DNA of 20,338 nt, taken from NCBI GenBank assembly GCA_023381945.1, contig JAMCQY010000136.1:1-20338 (forward strand), written 5' to 3'. Within the stretch, counting starts at the first letter, position 1, and every line of letters starts with the position of its first letter. Shown here one piece after another: positions 1-7,093 of the stretch. The position numbers and the translations under genes were made by a program. The stretch comes from Deltaproteobacteria bacterium (GTDB lineage Bacteria > Desulfobacterota > Desulfobaccia > Desulfobaccales > 0-14-0-80-60-11). The notes beneath the pieces were generated by a model, which saw only the letters and a program-made list of their open reading frames with translations, had not been told where the DNA came from and did no database searches.

Positions 1-965
1 TAGGCCACATCCGAGGCGAAGTAGGTGGTGGCGCCGTTGCTGCGCCGCACCACCCGGTCTTTTTCATCGCCGAACTCGGTGGCCTTGAACCACAGGGCGC
101 CGTCCTGCTCATAGAGGAAGCCATGTTCTCTTAAGAGCTCAAAGCTCTTTTCAACCAGACCCTGGCGATAGAGTTCGGTTTCGCTGAACCAGACGTCGAA
201 GCGCACCCCGAAGTCCTCCAGATCCTGTTTGATTTCGGCCAGGATGGCGTCCCCGGCATAGCGGCCCAACTCCCGCAGGTCGTCTTCCTGCGCCGGGATT
301 GGCGGGGCGGGATGGCCCTGGGCCAGGTATTCCCTGGCCAGGTCCTTCATGTAGCCCCCCTGGTAGCCGTCCTCGGGAAACTCGATGACCTCGCCCAGGT
401 GTTCCCGCAGGCGGAAGTAGAGGGATTTCCCCAGGGTAAGGATCTGGTTGCCCACGTCGTTGATGTAATATTCGCGCACCACCTCATGCCCGGTGGCGGC
501 GAGCAGATTGGCCAGGGCGTCCCCCAGGGCCGCGCCGCGGCCGTGGCCGATATGCAGGGGACCGGTGGGATTGGCGCTGACGAATTCCACCTGGATTTTT
601 TGTCCGGCCCCGAGCTCGCTGTTGCCGTAAGCGGGACCCAATTCGTAAATCTCCGGGATTACCCGGTACCAGAAGGCGTCGGCGATGAAGAAGTTGATAA
701 ACCCCGGCCCGGCAATTTCCACCTTGGCCAGCATACCCTCCGGGGCGCTGAGGTTTTTAATAATGGTTTCGGCCACCTTCCGGGGCGGCTGCTTGGCCTG
801 CTTCGCCAGGACCAGGGCCAGGTTGGTGGCCAGGTCGCCGTGGCCGGCCTGCTTCGGAGCCTCCACTTCGAAGGCGGGCAGGGTGTCATAAGTGAGCCCG
901 CCCGCGTTCCGGGCGGTTTCTACCGCTTGGGTAATTAAGTCACGTAAGGTTTTTTTGAGTCGCAT
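1..965 (-). CDS. argS: Arginyl-tRNA synthetase (argS), 5' part only
   Basis: This gene runs leftward and leaves the window at base 1, so only the first ~321 residues are visible. It charges tRNA-Arg with arginine in the cytoplasm. The N-terminal additional domain is visible (GHGDLATNLA near residue 41), followed by the class I signature GPLHIGHGRG near residues 135-144, in which HIGH is the ATP-binding motif. The segment VEFVSANPTGPLHIGH is typical of ArgRS. The start ATG is at 963-965; no clear Shine-Dalgarno sequence precedes it, but the alignment of the Add-1 domain supports this start. It follows the purE-alr-small-protein run on the same strand after a 192-base, repeat-filled gap, so it may be transcribed separately. 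Identity is very secure. Confidence 0.95.
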   Translation of the reverse strand, partial: MRLKKTLRDLITQAVETARNAGGLTYDTLPAFEVEAPKQAGHGDLATNLALVLAKQAKQPPRKVAETIIKNLSAPEGMLAKVEIAGPGFINFFIADAFWYRVIPEIYELGPAYGNSELGAGQKIQVEFVSANPTGPLHIGHGRGAALGDALANLLAATGHEVVREYYINDVGNQILTLGKSLYFRLREHLGEVIEFPEDGYQGGYMKDLAREYLAQGHPAPPIPAQEDDLRELGRYAGDAILAEIKQDLEDFGVRFDVWFSETELYRQGLVEKSFELLREHGFLYEQDGALWFKATEFGDEKDRVVRRSNGATTYFASDVA

Positions 966-990
966 TGAGTAACTTTCGAGGGTTATTAAT

Positions 991-1015
991 GTAGAGGCGA
1001 CCTGCTGGGTCGCCC
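991..1015. repeat. Short palindromic intergenic repeat (GGCGACC/GGTCGCC)
   Basis: Arms GGCGACC (996-1002) and GGTCGCC (1008-1014) form a perfect 7-bp stem with a 5-nt loop, in the gap between argS and the four-cysteine gene. It has no T-run, so it is more like a REP-type hairpin than an intrinsic terminator. A similar short GC hairpin preceded by TAGGGGC is found at 10859-10880. Confidence 0.55.
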
Positions 1016-1053
1016 TTTACTTAGGTGGAACAGGCCGTTAGCTCTGAAGGACA

Positions 1054-1142
1054 AAGTCTAGAAGCCTGTGCCTTATGAATCCGTATTCAGTGGCGGGACC
1101 GCCCGCCCTAGATTGGCGCAGGCTAAAGCCTGCGGCTGCATT
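1054..1142. repeat. GCAGGCT-type intergenic repeat
   Basis: This stretch holds three linked pieces: the phrase AGCCTGTGCCTT (near 1063-1074), a GGCGGG/CCCGCC hairpin (1092-1097 with 1102-1107), and the palindrome GCAGGCT-AA-AGCCTGC (1118-1133). The same phrases recur at 13124-13172 upstream of thiH. The pattern is that of a dispersed, non-coding repeat family. I see no coding potential of its own here on either strand. Confidence 0.6.
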
Positions 1143-1157
1143 TCAAGCCTTTACCGA

Positions 1158-1331
1158 TCACTTCTTCTCTTCCTTCTTCGGCGCCTCGCCCACCGGCTTC
1201 GCCTTCAGGGTCAGATCCCGGGTGAACTCCAGGCAATGCTGGCCGGTGAAGGAATACTTCTTGACGCAATTCTCCCGCCAGGCGCAGACCAGGCAGATGC
1301 TGGGCTCGGTAGTATCCGGTTTTCTTTCCAT
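1158..1331 (-). CDS. 57-aa four-cysteine protein coupled to alr
   Basis: A short leftward frame of 57 codons starts at ATG 1329-1331, one base after the alr stop (TGA-G-ATG), with AGGGG about 7 nt upstream inside the alr 3' end. This arrangement strongly suggests translational coupling. The product has four cysteines in the pattern Cys13-x2-Cys16-x5-Cys22-x10-Cys33, within ICLVCAW, ENCVKKY and GQHCLEF, then a Lys/Glu-rich tail ending KKEEKK. The spacing would suit a small zinc or iron-sulfur site, but this is inference. No signal peptide or membrane segment is visible. I do not recognise a named family. It could be an adaptor or redox-linked mini-protein, or a conserved protein of unknown function; being co-translated with alr is the only functional hint. 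Confidence 0.65.
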   Translation of the reverse strand: MERKPDTTEPSICLVCAWRENCVKKYSFTGQHCLEFTRDLTLKAKPVGEAPKKEEKK

Positions 1332-1332
1332 C

Positions 1333-2457
1333 TCAGGCCCCTTTGTAGCGTCTCAGGTTGGCGGCGCCGAGTTGGCAGTAGACCTCATAGCTGATAGTGT
1401 CGGCCCAGGCCGCCAGATCATCGGCGCTGATGCGCTCGCCCCCGTCCCGGCCCATCAGTGTGACCAGGTCGCCCTCTTTGACGCCGGGAATGCCGGTCAC
1501 CTCGGCCATGGTCAGGTTCATGCAGACCCGGCCGCGGATCGGGGCCCGGCGGCCCTGCACCAAAATCTCGCCCCGGTTGGACAGCAGGCGGTTATAGCCG
1601 TTGCAGTAACCGACAGGCAGCACCGCCAGGTCACACCAGTCGGAAGTGGTGTGGGTGCAGCCGTAACTGATGCTGCTCCCGGGCGGCAGGCGCTTCACCT
1701 GGAGAACCTGCGTGGTCAGGCTCATCACCGGCTTGAGTTGCACCGGCGGCGGCCGGTCAGGGGCCGGGGGCGAACCGTAGAGCATCAGCCCCGGCCGCAC
1801 CAGCCCGAAATGGGCCTCTTGGTGTTCCCAGAGGGCGGCGCTATTGCTGATGTGGCTCAGCGGCGTGGCCCAGCCTTGGGCTCGAACCGTGGCCAGCAGA
1901 CTGGTAAACTCCTGCAATTGTCTTAAAGTATATGTCTTATCTTCCTGATCCGCCACTGCCAGGTGGGAAACGAGTCCTAAAATTTCCAGCTGGCGGAATT
2001 CCTTCAGACCGGCGAGAAACTCCGGGGTTTCGCCGGGAAGCAGGCCCAGACGGCCCATGCCGGTGTCCACCTTCAGGTGCGCCTTGGCCTTTTTCATCTG
2101 GCTGCGGGCTGCCGCAGCCAAGGCCTGTGCCACGTCCTGGCGGAAGACGACCACTTCCAGGTCCGCGGCCACGGCCCGCTCCGCCTCCCGGGGCAGGATG
2201 CCCAGCAGCAGCAGGATCGGCAGGGTCATGCCCACCTGGCGCAAGGTCAGGCCTTCCTCCAGGGAACCCACCCCCAGGTAATCCACTCCTGCCCGAACCA
2301 AAGTCCGGGCAACCGGCAGCAGTCCATGGCCGTAGGCATCCGCCTTGACCACCGCCAGCAGCTTGACCTGGGGCTCGCACAGGCCGCGTAACTGGCGGTA
2401 GTTGTACTCCAGGGCGCCCAGGTCGATGCTCAGGTTCACCATGGATGAAACGATCAT
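1333..2457 (-). CDS. alr: Alanine racemase
   Basis: PLP-dependent enzyme interconverting L- and D-alanine, supplying D-Ala for peptidoglycan stem peptides in the cytoplasm. The 374-aa length is normal. The PLP lysine lies in AVVKADAYGHG (Lys38); DTGMGRLG carries the conserved Arg136; the catalytic base tyrosine is Tyr265 in SISYGCT, matching the family numbering almost exactly. The N-terminal TIM barrel is followed by the C-terminal beta domain (VLPVGYCNGYNR). The start at 2455-2457 has a strong purine-rich GGAGGGGGG/AGGA ribosome site; the in-frame Met6 (MVNLSIDL) is an alternative. purE lies 34 bases upstream and the four-cysteine gene 1 base downstream, so the three probably form one operon. 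Biosynthetic rather than catabolic use is inferred from the neighbours. Confidence 0.95.
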   Translation of the reverse strand: MIVSSMVNLSIDLGALEYNYRQLRGLCEPQVKLLAVVKADAYGHGLLPVARTLVRAGVDYLGVGSLEEGLTLRQVGMTLPILLLLGILPREAERAVAADLEVVVFRQDVAQALAAAARSQMKKAKAHLKVDTGMGRLGLLPGETPEFLAGLKEFRQLEILGLVSHLAVADQEDKTYTLRQLQEFTSLLATVRAQGWATPLSHISNSAALWEHQEAHFGLVRPGLMLYGSPPAPDRPPPVQLKPVMSLTTQVLQVKRLPPGSSISYGCTHTTSDWCDLAVLPVGYCNGYNRLLSNRGEILVQGRRAPIRGRVCMNLTMAEVTGIPGVKEGDLVTLMGRDGGERISADDLAAWADTISYEVYCQLGAANLRRYKGA

Positions 2458-2491
2458 GTTCCTGCCCCCCTCCCGATGGCCAGGAGAAAAT

Positions 2492-3001
2492 TTACTCTTG
2501 GCTGCGGAATTCTTCGGGGATCTGCTCCGCCTGCCGGGCCACCTGGCGCTCTAGTTCCTGTTTGTGCTGGGCCAGGACTTCCTGTAAACGGGGATCGCCC
2601 AAGGCGAGGATTTGGGCGGCAAAAATGGCGGCGTTCCGGGCCCCGGCCTTGCCGATGGCCATGGTAGCGACAGGCACCCCCGGAGGCATCTGCACCGTGG
2701 ATAACAGGCTGTCCAGCCCTTTAAGAGGGGAGGCGGCCATGGGCACGCCGATGACCGGCAAAGAGGTTTCTGCCGCCAGGAGCCCGGCCAGGTGCGCCGC
2801 CATGCCAGCCGCGGCAATAATGACCTTTAGTCCCCGGCCCGCAGCCCCCTGGGCATAGGCTTGAACCTTACGGGGCGCCCGGTGAGCCGAAGCCACCACT
2901 ACTTCGCAGGGAATCCCCCATTCCTGCAACAACCGCACCGCCGGCTCCACTTCGGGCCAATCCGAGGCGCTCCCCAGAACAATGCCCACTGCTACCGTCA
3001 T
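2492..3001 (-). CDS. purE: N5-carboxyaminoimidazole ribonucleotide mutase (PurE)
   Basis: Catalyses carboxylate transfer in N5-CAIR to give CAIR in purine biosynthesis. The 169-aa length fits the class I bacterial enzyme. Signature segments are GSASDWPEV near residues 10-18 (phosphate/nucleotide loop) and VASAHRAP near 37-44, whose histidine is the catalytic proton donor/acceptor; IIAAAGMAAHL and PVIGVPM follow as expected. The start ATG (2999-3001) is preceded by AAGGGG at good spacing. purK, its usual partner, is not in this window. It is the first gene of the likely purE-alr-small-protein transcript; 125 bases containing an inverted repeat separate it from the lytic transglycosylase upstream. 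A glutamine/glutamate-rich C-terminal tail (about residues 145-169) extends a little beyond the core. Confidence 0.95.
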   Translation of the reverse strand: MTVAVGIVLGSASDWPEVEPAVRLLQEWGIPCEVVVASAHRAPRKVQAYAQGAAGRGLKVIIAAAGMAAHLAGLLAAETSLPVIGVPMAASPLKGLDSLLSTVQMPPGVPVATMAIGKAGARNAAIFAAQILALGDPRLQEVLAQHKQELERQVARQAEQIPEEFRSQE

Positions 3002-3048
3002 GTCAGCCCCTTTTGGTCAGTAGGTGAGAAAGAAACTCAGTCTGTGAT

Positions 3049-3108
3049 CAGTGGTCAGTTTTAAAACGAAGGCGAAAGCCTTTACAGGACACTGGCAACT
3101 GACAACTG
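3049..3108. repeat. Imperfect inverted repeat, CAGTGGTCAGTT / AACTGACAACTG
   Basis: The 12-base arms at 3049-3060 and 3097-3108 are inverted copies with one mismatch, separated by 36 bases that include a small GGCGAAAGCC hairpin. It fills the gap between purE and the lytic transglycosylase. This phrase type is common as a dispersed hairpin in bacterial intergenic DNA; only one copy is present here. Confidence 0.5.
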
Positions 3109-3126
3109 GCTACTGCTCTTGCCACC

Positions 3127-3963
3127 TCAATACCAGCTGGCCAGGGTGAGTATCGTGTCCGCGTAAGCGTCGGAGTAATTATAACTAAGCACGGCCCGGC
3201 GCCAGGAAGACCGGTTCTGCTGCTTAAAGCCGCTCTTTTTCAGGTAGCAGGCGATGGAAAAAATCGCGTCGTCGTGGGTGAACAGGTCCACCGGCCCCTT
3301 ACCGCTGGCCGAGACGCCGCAACTTTTCAGGCTGGAGGGCAGAAATTGGCAAAAGCCCATGGCGCCGGCCCAGGAGCCGCAATAGGAGAAGGGGTCCAGA
3401 TGGCGGGCGGCGCAGTATTCCAGAAAGACCTGGAGTTCCCGCCTGGCCCAGGCAGCCTTCTTTTTCAGGCGGTCCCGCCCCGCCGCAGCCAGGTCCAACC
3501 CCTCGATAATCTCGGGTTTATCCATCACCGCCAGAGAGGCGAAGACATTGAATACCGGATACTTGCCGGTGTTGCTGCCCAGGCCGCTTTCCACCGTCAG
3601 GATGCCGACGATCACTTCCGGGGCTACGCCGTATTGGGCTTCGGCCCGGCTCAGAGTGGCCCGGTGGGTCTGCATGTAGGCCCGGCCCTGGCCCACCACT
3701 GCCGGCGTCAGGAATTTACTGTAAATATCTTTCGATTCTTTGCGCAGAAAGGTGATCTTGCGAACCACGTCGGGCAGAAAACTGTCGCGGGGGTCATCAA
3801 ACGTGCGAAAGACAAAGCCCTTATCCAGGCCGTGCCGCACCAAATCATATTTCAGACCCACATAGGCCACCGGCGGGGCCTCGGCCGATACCGGCGCCAC
3901 CACCCCTGCCAGGAGCAGCATAATAACCCCTGAAACTATCCCCCAAAAACGTTTCTGCGCCAT
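3127..3963 (-). CDS. Secreted lytic murein transglycosylase, SLT_2 / MltB-like
   Basis: Cleaves the MurNAc-GlcNAc bond in peptidoglycan non-hydrolytically, giving 1,6-anhydro ends, in the periplasm. Residues 1-27 form a signal peptide (basic start, hydrophobic stretch, cleavage after VSA). The catalytic glutamate is Glu125 in GILTVESGLGSNTG, matching the MltB/GH103 pattern (family: G-V-E-T-x-x-G-x-x-T-G). GAMGFCQFLPSS near residue 200 is the second family signature, and the C-terminal DDAIFSIACYL and LSYNYSDAY segments also fit. At 278 aa it is somewhat shorter than E. coli MltB and lacks a lipobox, so it should be soluble rather than a lipoprotein. It has its own strong promoter (3990-4018) and a GGGGGA ribosome site, divergent from murB, another wall gene. 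Confidence 0.9.
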   Translation of the reverse strand: MAQKRFWGIVSGVIMLLLAGVVAPVSAEAPPVAYVGLKYDLVRHGLDKGFVFRTFDDPRDSFLPDVVRKITFLRKESKDIYSKFLTPAVVGQGRAYMQTHRATLSRAEAQYGVAPEVIVGILTVESGLGSNTGKYPVFNVFASLAVMDKPEIIEGLDLAAAGRDRLKKKAAWARRELQVFLEYCAARHLDPFSYCGSWAGAMGFCQFLPSSLKSCGVSASGKGPVDLFTHDDAIFSIACYLKKSGFKQQNRSSWRRAVLSYNYSDAYADTILTLASWY

Positions 3964-3989
3964 GCCATTCCCCCTGATTTACTGCGTTC

Positions 3990-4018
3990 ACGGTACCTTT
4001 TTCGCTTAGCCTTGTCAA
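3990..4018 (-). promoter_or_regulatory. Sigma70-type promoter for the lytic transglycosylase
   Basis: On the minus strand TTGACA (complement of 4013-4018) is separated by exactly 17 nt from TACCGT (complement of 3990-3995). The -35 is a perfect consensus. Predicted transcription starts about 15-20 bases before the ATG at 3961-3963. Confidence 0.7.
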
Positions 4019-4108
4019 GGCGGGACGGGTGGGGGTAGTGGGAACCAGCTGCTTGCAGCTTTACAAAAAACCAGTGTTAGCGATTAGTTGCAATTACCGA
4101 TAGCTTTA

Positions 4109-4131
4109 GGTTGAAGTTTTCATTTTCAACC
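4109..4131. promoter_or_regulatory. Inverted repeat upstream of murB (possible operator)
   Basis: GGTTGAA (4109-4115) and TTCAACC (4125-4131) form perfect 7-bp arms 9 nt apart, ending 29 bases before the murB start. There is no T-run, so it is not a terminator. It may be a regulator site or leader hairpin; nothing else supports a specific role. Confidence 0.3.
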
Positions 4132-4160
4132 GGCCATCTTCCCTATATGATTTAGCCAGA

Positions 4161-5108
4161 ATGGCTAACGCGATTGTTGACAAGCCTGCTTCAATAAGCT
4201 GGTCTGGCGTCCGAGGCCCGGTCTACGCCGATCACCCCCTTGCCCCTCTGACCACCTGGAAGATCGGCGGGCCGGCCCGGTATCTGGCCATGCCGCAAGG
4301 GTTGGAGGAGGTCTACAATCTCATGGCCCTGGCTTATGACCGGGGCTGGCCCCTGTGGTTCCTGGGCCGGGGCTCCAATATCCTCATTGATGATGCGGGG
4401 CTGCCGGGGATAACCCTGCACCTGGCCCGGAGTCTTACGACCCTGACGCGGCGGGGCGACACCCTGCGGGCCGGGGCCGGAGTGTCGCTGCCGCGCCTGG
4501 CCAATGCTGCGGCTGGCCTCGGCTTTGCCGGCTTCGAATTCCTGGCGGGCATTCCTGGCACGGTGGGCGCCGCGGTGCGTCTGAACGCCGGGGCCGACGG
4601 CCGGGACCTGGCTTCGGTGCTGAACCGGATCTGGGTGGTCACCCCGCAATTGCAACTGCGGGAATTTCAGGCCGGGGAACTGGGGCTGGGCTACCGCTCT
4701 TCCCTGCTTCTCAATTTCCCTCACTGGCTGGTGGCGGAGGCCGAATTCAGCCTGAACACTCCGGCCGCACCGGAGACGATCAGGCAGCGCCTGCATGAAT
4801 TACAAATGGCCCGCCGGGCCCGGCAGCCCGCCAACTCTCGCAACTGCGGCAGCGTATTTAAAAATCCAGCCGGGACTCCGGGTGCGGGTTTCCTCATCGA
4901 ACAATCCGGCCTCAAAGGCCACCGCTGTGGTGCGGCCCAAGTTTCCCGCAAGCACGCCAATTTTATCCTCAACCAGGGCCAGGCCACCGGGGCCCAGGTG
5001 AAGGCCCTCGTCAGCGAGATTCAAGAGCAGGTCTGGCGCCGGCAGGGGGTCGCCCTGGAACGGGAAGTGATCTTTTTGCCTGAGGACGTTAAAGTAAAAA
5101 TAATTTAG
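4161..5108 (+). CDS. murB: UDP-N-acetylenolpyruvoylglucosamine reductase (MurB)
   Basis: FAD enzyme that reduces UDP-GlcNAc-enolpyruvate to UDP-MurNAc with NADPH, the second committed step of peptidoglycan precursor synthesis in the cytoplasm. The 315-aa length fits type II MurB. Visible signatures are PLTTWKIGG-type flavin-domain start (residues 29-37), FLGRGSNILI (68-76), AGIPGTVGAA (129-138), the substrate arginine in GYRSSLL (Arg179), the catalytic serine in NCGSVFKNP (Ser231), and a glutamate near 300-302 in the C-terminal strand. The ATG at 4161 lacks a recognisable ribosome site; no better start is seen because the domain begins soon after. It is convergent with the hydrolase (36-base gap) and not embedded in a mur/fts cluster here. 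A 16-base tandem duplication straddles its stop codon. Confidence 0.95.
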   Translation: MANAIVDKPASISWSGVRGPVYADHPLAPLTTWKIGGPARYLAMPQGLEEVYNLMALAYDRGWPLWFLGRGSNILIDDAGLPGITLHLARSLTTLTRRGDTLRAGAGVSLPRLANAAAGLGFAGFEFLAGIPGTVGAAVRLNAGADGRDLASVLNRIWVVTPQLQLREFQAGELGLGYRSSLLLNFPHWLVAEAEFSLNTPAAPETIRQRLHELQMARRARQPANSRNCGSVFKNPAGTPGAGFLIEQSGLKGHRCGAAQVSRKHANFILNQGQATGAQVKALVSEIQEQVWRRQGVALEREVIFLPEDVKVKII

Positions 5109-5144
5109 ACATAAAATAATTTAGAAGTTGCCAGGGCCAGCAAT

Positions 5145-5975
5145 TTAAGGCATTCCCAAGGCAGTGAGGAAGCCCTCCAGGGCTATGTTCACCGGTCCCG
5201 GGGCCTCGAGCATCAGGAAATGGCCTGTGTTAGGAATTACCTTTATCTTGACTGAGGGAACATGCCGGCGCACAAACTCCATCCAGGGAGAGATCTCTCC
5301 CGGCTCAAGGGGTATTCGCACCTTGTCATCCACGAATTTAGTGCTTTGAAGAAGAAGCAAAGGCACCCGCAATCCAGATAAGGCTTCTTCCAAGTATTGG
5401 GCATCCCAGCCTCCGTGGTCAATCCACAGCGTTCGGCCGGCCTCTTCCGGGAAGGCCAAAGAGCGATCCACAATCTCCCGTACCAATCTTGGACTGCTAC
5501 GCGGAAGGAACATGGCGGCAAACCCTTGCTGCAAGAAGGCTTTATATCCCACGGCCTCGATCTGGCGGGTTGCGGACTCTTTTCCAGCTTCAGGCGTTTC
5601 TCCGGGCATCTTGCTGCCTTCCATCAGCACTAAAGCCGCGATGCGATCAGCAGCTTCCAGGTAGGTCTGGAGAACCACACGACAAGCAATGCTGTGGCCT
5701 ATGAGTACCGAATCCTTTAAATTCAGGGCTTTCAGCAAAGCCTGAAGATCATCGGCGCAATTTTTAATGGTACAGGAAGAGGGAAGATCGCAAGAGGAGC
5801 GTCCATGACATCGCAAATCCGGGGCTATTACCCGATGGCTCTTCTGGAAATAATCCAGTTGATAGCGCCAGTCCTCATGGCTGCAGGTGAAGCCGTGAAC
5901 CATAACCAGGGGTGGGCTATTTGTTCCCCTGGTTTCATAAAATAAATTGGTTCCAGGCAGTTCCAGGTATACCAT
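5145..5975 (-). CDS. Alpha/beta-hydrolase fold protein
   Basis: A 276-aa single-domain serine hydrolase of the alpha/beta fold. Landmarks are the oxyanion loop MVHGFTCSHEDW (His27-Gly28), the APDLRCHGRS strand-loop, the nucleophile elbow GHSIA with Ser95 (the usual final Gly is Ala), a probable acid Asp216 or Asp217 after strand 6, and the catalytic histidine His252 in NTGHFLMLEAPG. No signal peptide is present, so it is likely cytoplasmic. Substrate cannot be read from sequence; esterase, lactonase or C-C bond hydrolase are all possible. No clear ribosome site precedes the ATG at 5973-5975. Codon use is visibly less GC-biased than in murB or the next gene, which is compatible with more recent acquisition. 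It is convergent with murB and divergent from the gene at 6126, so it forms its own unit. Confidence 0.8.
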   Translation of the reverse strand: MVYLELPGTNLFYETRGTNSPPLVMVHGFTCSHEDWRYQLDYFQKSHRVIAPDLRCHGRSSCDLPSSCTIKNCADDLQALLKALNLKDSVLIGHSIACRVVLQTYLEAADRIAALVLMEGSKMPGETPEAGKESATRQIEAVGYKAFLQQGFAAMFLPRSSPRLVREIVDRSLAFPEEAGRTLWIDHGGWDAQYLEEALSGLRVPLLLLQSTKFVDDKVRIPLEPGEISPWMEFVRRHVPSVKIKVIPNTGHFLMLEAPGPVNIALEGFLTALGMP

Positions 5976-6017
5976 AGCTGGTTCACGCCGGTCCGCGGGC
6001 TGTGTGTATATTAGCCG

Positions 6018-6046
6018 TTGCCAATTGCAAAGTTACCCGTTATGCT
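6018..6046 (+). promoter_or_regulatory. Sigma70-type promoter for the PK_C-domain gene
   Basis: TTGCCA (6018-6023), a 17-nt spacer, and TATGCT (6041-6046). It lies 80 bases upstream of the ATG at 6126, in the divergent gap with the hydrolase. Confidence 0.6.
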
Positions 6047-6125
6047 TCGGTTATCCGGTGTCAGGTAAGTATTGACTAATATATATAAACACTCGGTAGT
6101 TCAACTGCAAAAAGAGGTGAGGAAA

Positions 6126-6695
6126 ATGATCCGCAGAGAAACCTTATATTTTGACAAAGTGGGGGCCGAGAACACCCCGGCCTGTCAGGACCTTTTGGAG
6201 AAAGCGGTGGCTGGAGGCTGGCGCCACGCCGTAGTGGCCTCCACTACCGGCGCCAGCGGCGCCGAGGCCGCCCGGCGCCTGGCGGGCAAAGGCGTCAACC
6301 TGGTGGTGGTGGGCCACTCCGTGGGCTTTAAGGGGCCCAATATCGATGAATTTCTCCCGGAGCATTATCAGGAGATCACCCGCCTGGGGGGCAAGGTCCT
6401 CAAAGCCACCATCCTCACGCATTCCTTGGAAACCGCGGTCGCCGACCAGTTCAAAGGCAGCGGCCCCAGCCTGCTCATTGCCAACACTCTCCGGCGTCTG
6501 GGACAGGGCCTCAAGGTCTGCTGTGAGATCGTCATGGAGGCGGTGGACGCCGGCCTCGTCCCGGAAGGCGAAGAAGTCGTGGCCATCGGCGGCACCGCCC
6601 GGGGTTGGGATGCCGTGGCCATCATCCGCGCGGCTGCTTCCAAACGTTTTTTGCAACTTTCCGTCCTGGAAATCTGGGCCAAACCGCGGGTATGA
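6126..6695 (+). CDS. Stand-alone pyruvate-kinase C-terminal (PK_C) domain protein
   Basis: A 189-aa protein resembling the isolated pyruvate-kinase alpha/beta (C-terminal, effector-binding) domain found as a separate protein in many archaea and anaerobic bacteria. Visible features: a Rossmann-like pattern with AVVASTTGASGAEAARRL (residues 35-52), LVVVGHSVGFKGPN (59-72) and VVAIGGTARGWDAVAIIRA (151-169). It has no TIM-barrel or B domain, so it cannot be a pyruvate kinase itself. The start is set at ATG 6126 because a strong GAGGTGAGG ribosome site lies just before it; a TTG-initiated longer frame from 6072 would swallow that site. No membrane segment or signal peptide is present. The function of such stand-alone domains is not established; sensing of a phosphorylated metabolite is a guess. 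Confidence 0.8.
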   Translation: MIRRETLYFDKVGAENTPACQDLLEKAVAGGWRHAVVASTTGASGAEAARRLAGKGVNLVVVGHSVGFKGPNIDEFLPEHYQEITRLGGKVLKATILTHSLETAVADQFKGSGPSLLIANTLRRLGQGLKVCCEIVMEAVDAGLVPEGEEVVAIGGTARGWDAVAIIRAAASKRFLQLSVLEIWAKPRV

Positions 6696-6767
6696 GTTCA
6701 GGAGGCGGCCACCACTTTTTAAACAACCTGTGGAGATTTTTCTGTATATCAACAGATAAACATTCCC

Positions 6768-6796
6768 TTGACTGGCTAATAAACAGGTTCTATAAA
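6768..6796 (+). promoter_or_regulatory. Near-consensus sigma70 promoter with a ~290-base leader
   Basis: TTGACT (6768-6773), 17-nt spacer, TATAAA (6791-6796). Only one mismatch to consensus in each hexamer. The next gene starts at 7094, leaving an unusually long leader that contains hairpin repeats and no open frame I can support. Confidence 0.65.
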
Positions 6797-6885
6797 GGGA
6801 CTTAGCATCTTGAGTTTCGAGTTTTTAGTTTAAAGGCTTCTCCCTTGTCCCTCTCACCCGTTAGTAATTCAGCTTGCGAACGGAT

Positions 6886-6945
6886 GGCACAGGATAGAAA
6901 GCTGTGCCGCCAAATCCCGAGATCCTTCGCGGCGCTCAGGATGAC
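6886..6945. repeat. Hairpin plus GATCCTTCG-type repeat in leader
   Basis: GGCACAG (6886-6892) and CTGTGCC (6902-6908) form a 7-bp hairpin. It is followed by 6918-6945, a 28-base segment that matches the inverse of 19773-19800 at 26 of 28 positions. This is the widespread CCTGAGCG-AAGCGAAGGATC type of intergenic repeat. The rest of 6700-7093 holds only the promoter and no supported gene. Confidence 0.6.
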
Positions 6946-7093
6946 AACCCCCAGCAGTTCACTAACCCTCCTCTGATCCGAAAATTTACCCCGAACTAGT
7001 AAAGTCACTAGCAAACCACCGGCGAAATCTATCTAATTATCAGGAGCGCAAAATTTGCCGCTTGGATTGAAAAAATTCTGCTTGGAGCCAAAT

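Noticed and set aside
1075..1926. 283-codon plus-strand frame overlapping alr and the four-cysteine gene
   Set aside because: Antisense shadow of alr, whose catalytic residues are intact; it starts inside a dispersed repeat.
6072..6125. TTG-initiated upstream extension of the PK_C-domain protein
   Set aside because: The extension would encode the strong GAGGTGAGG ribosome site that clearly serves ATG 6126.
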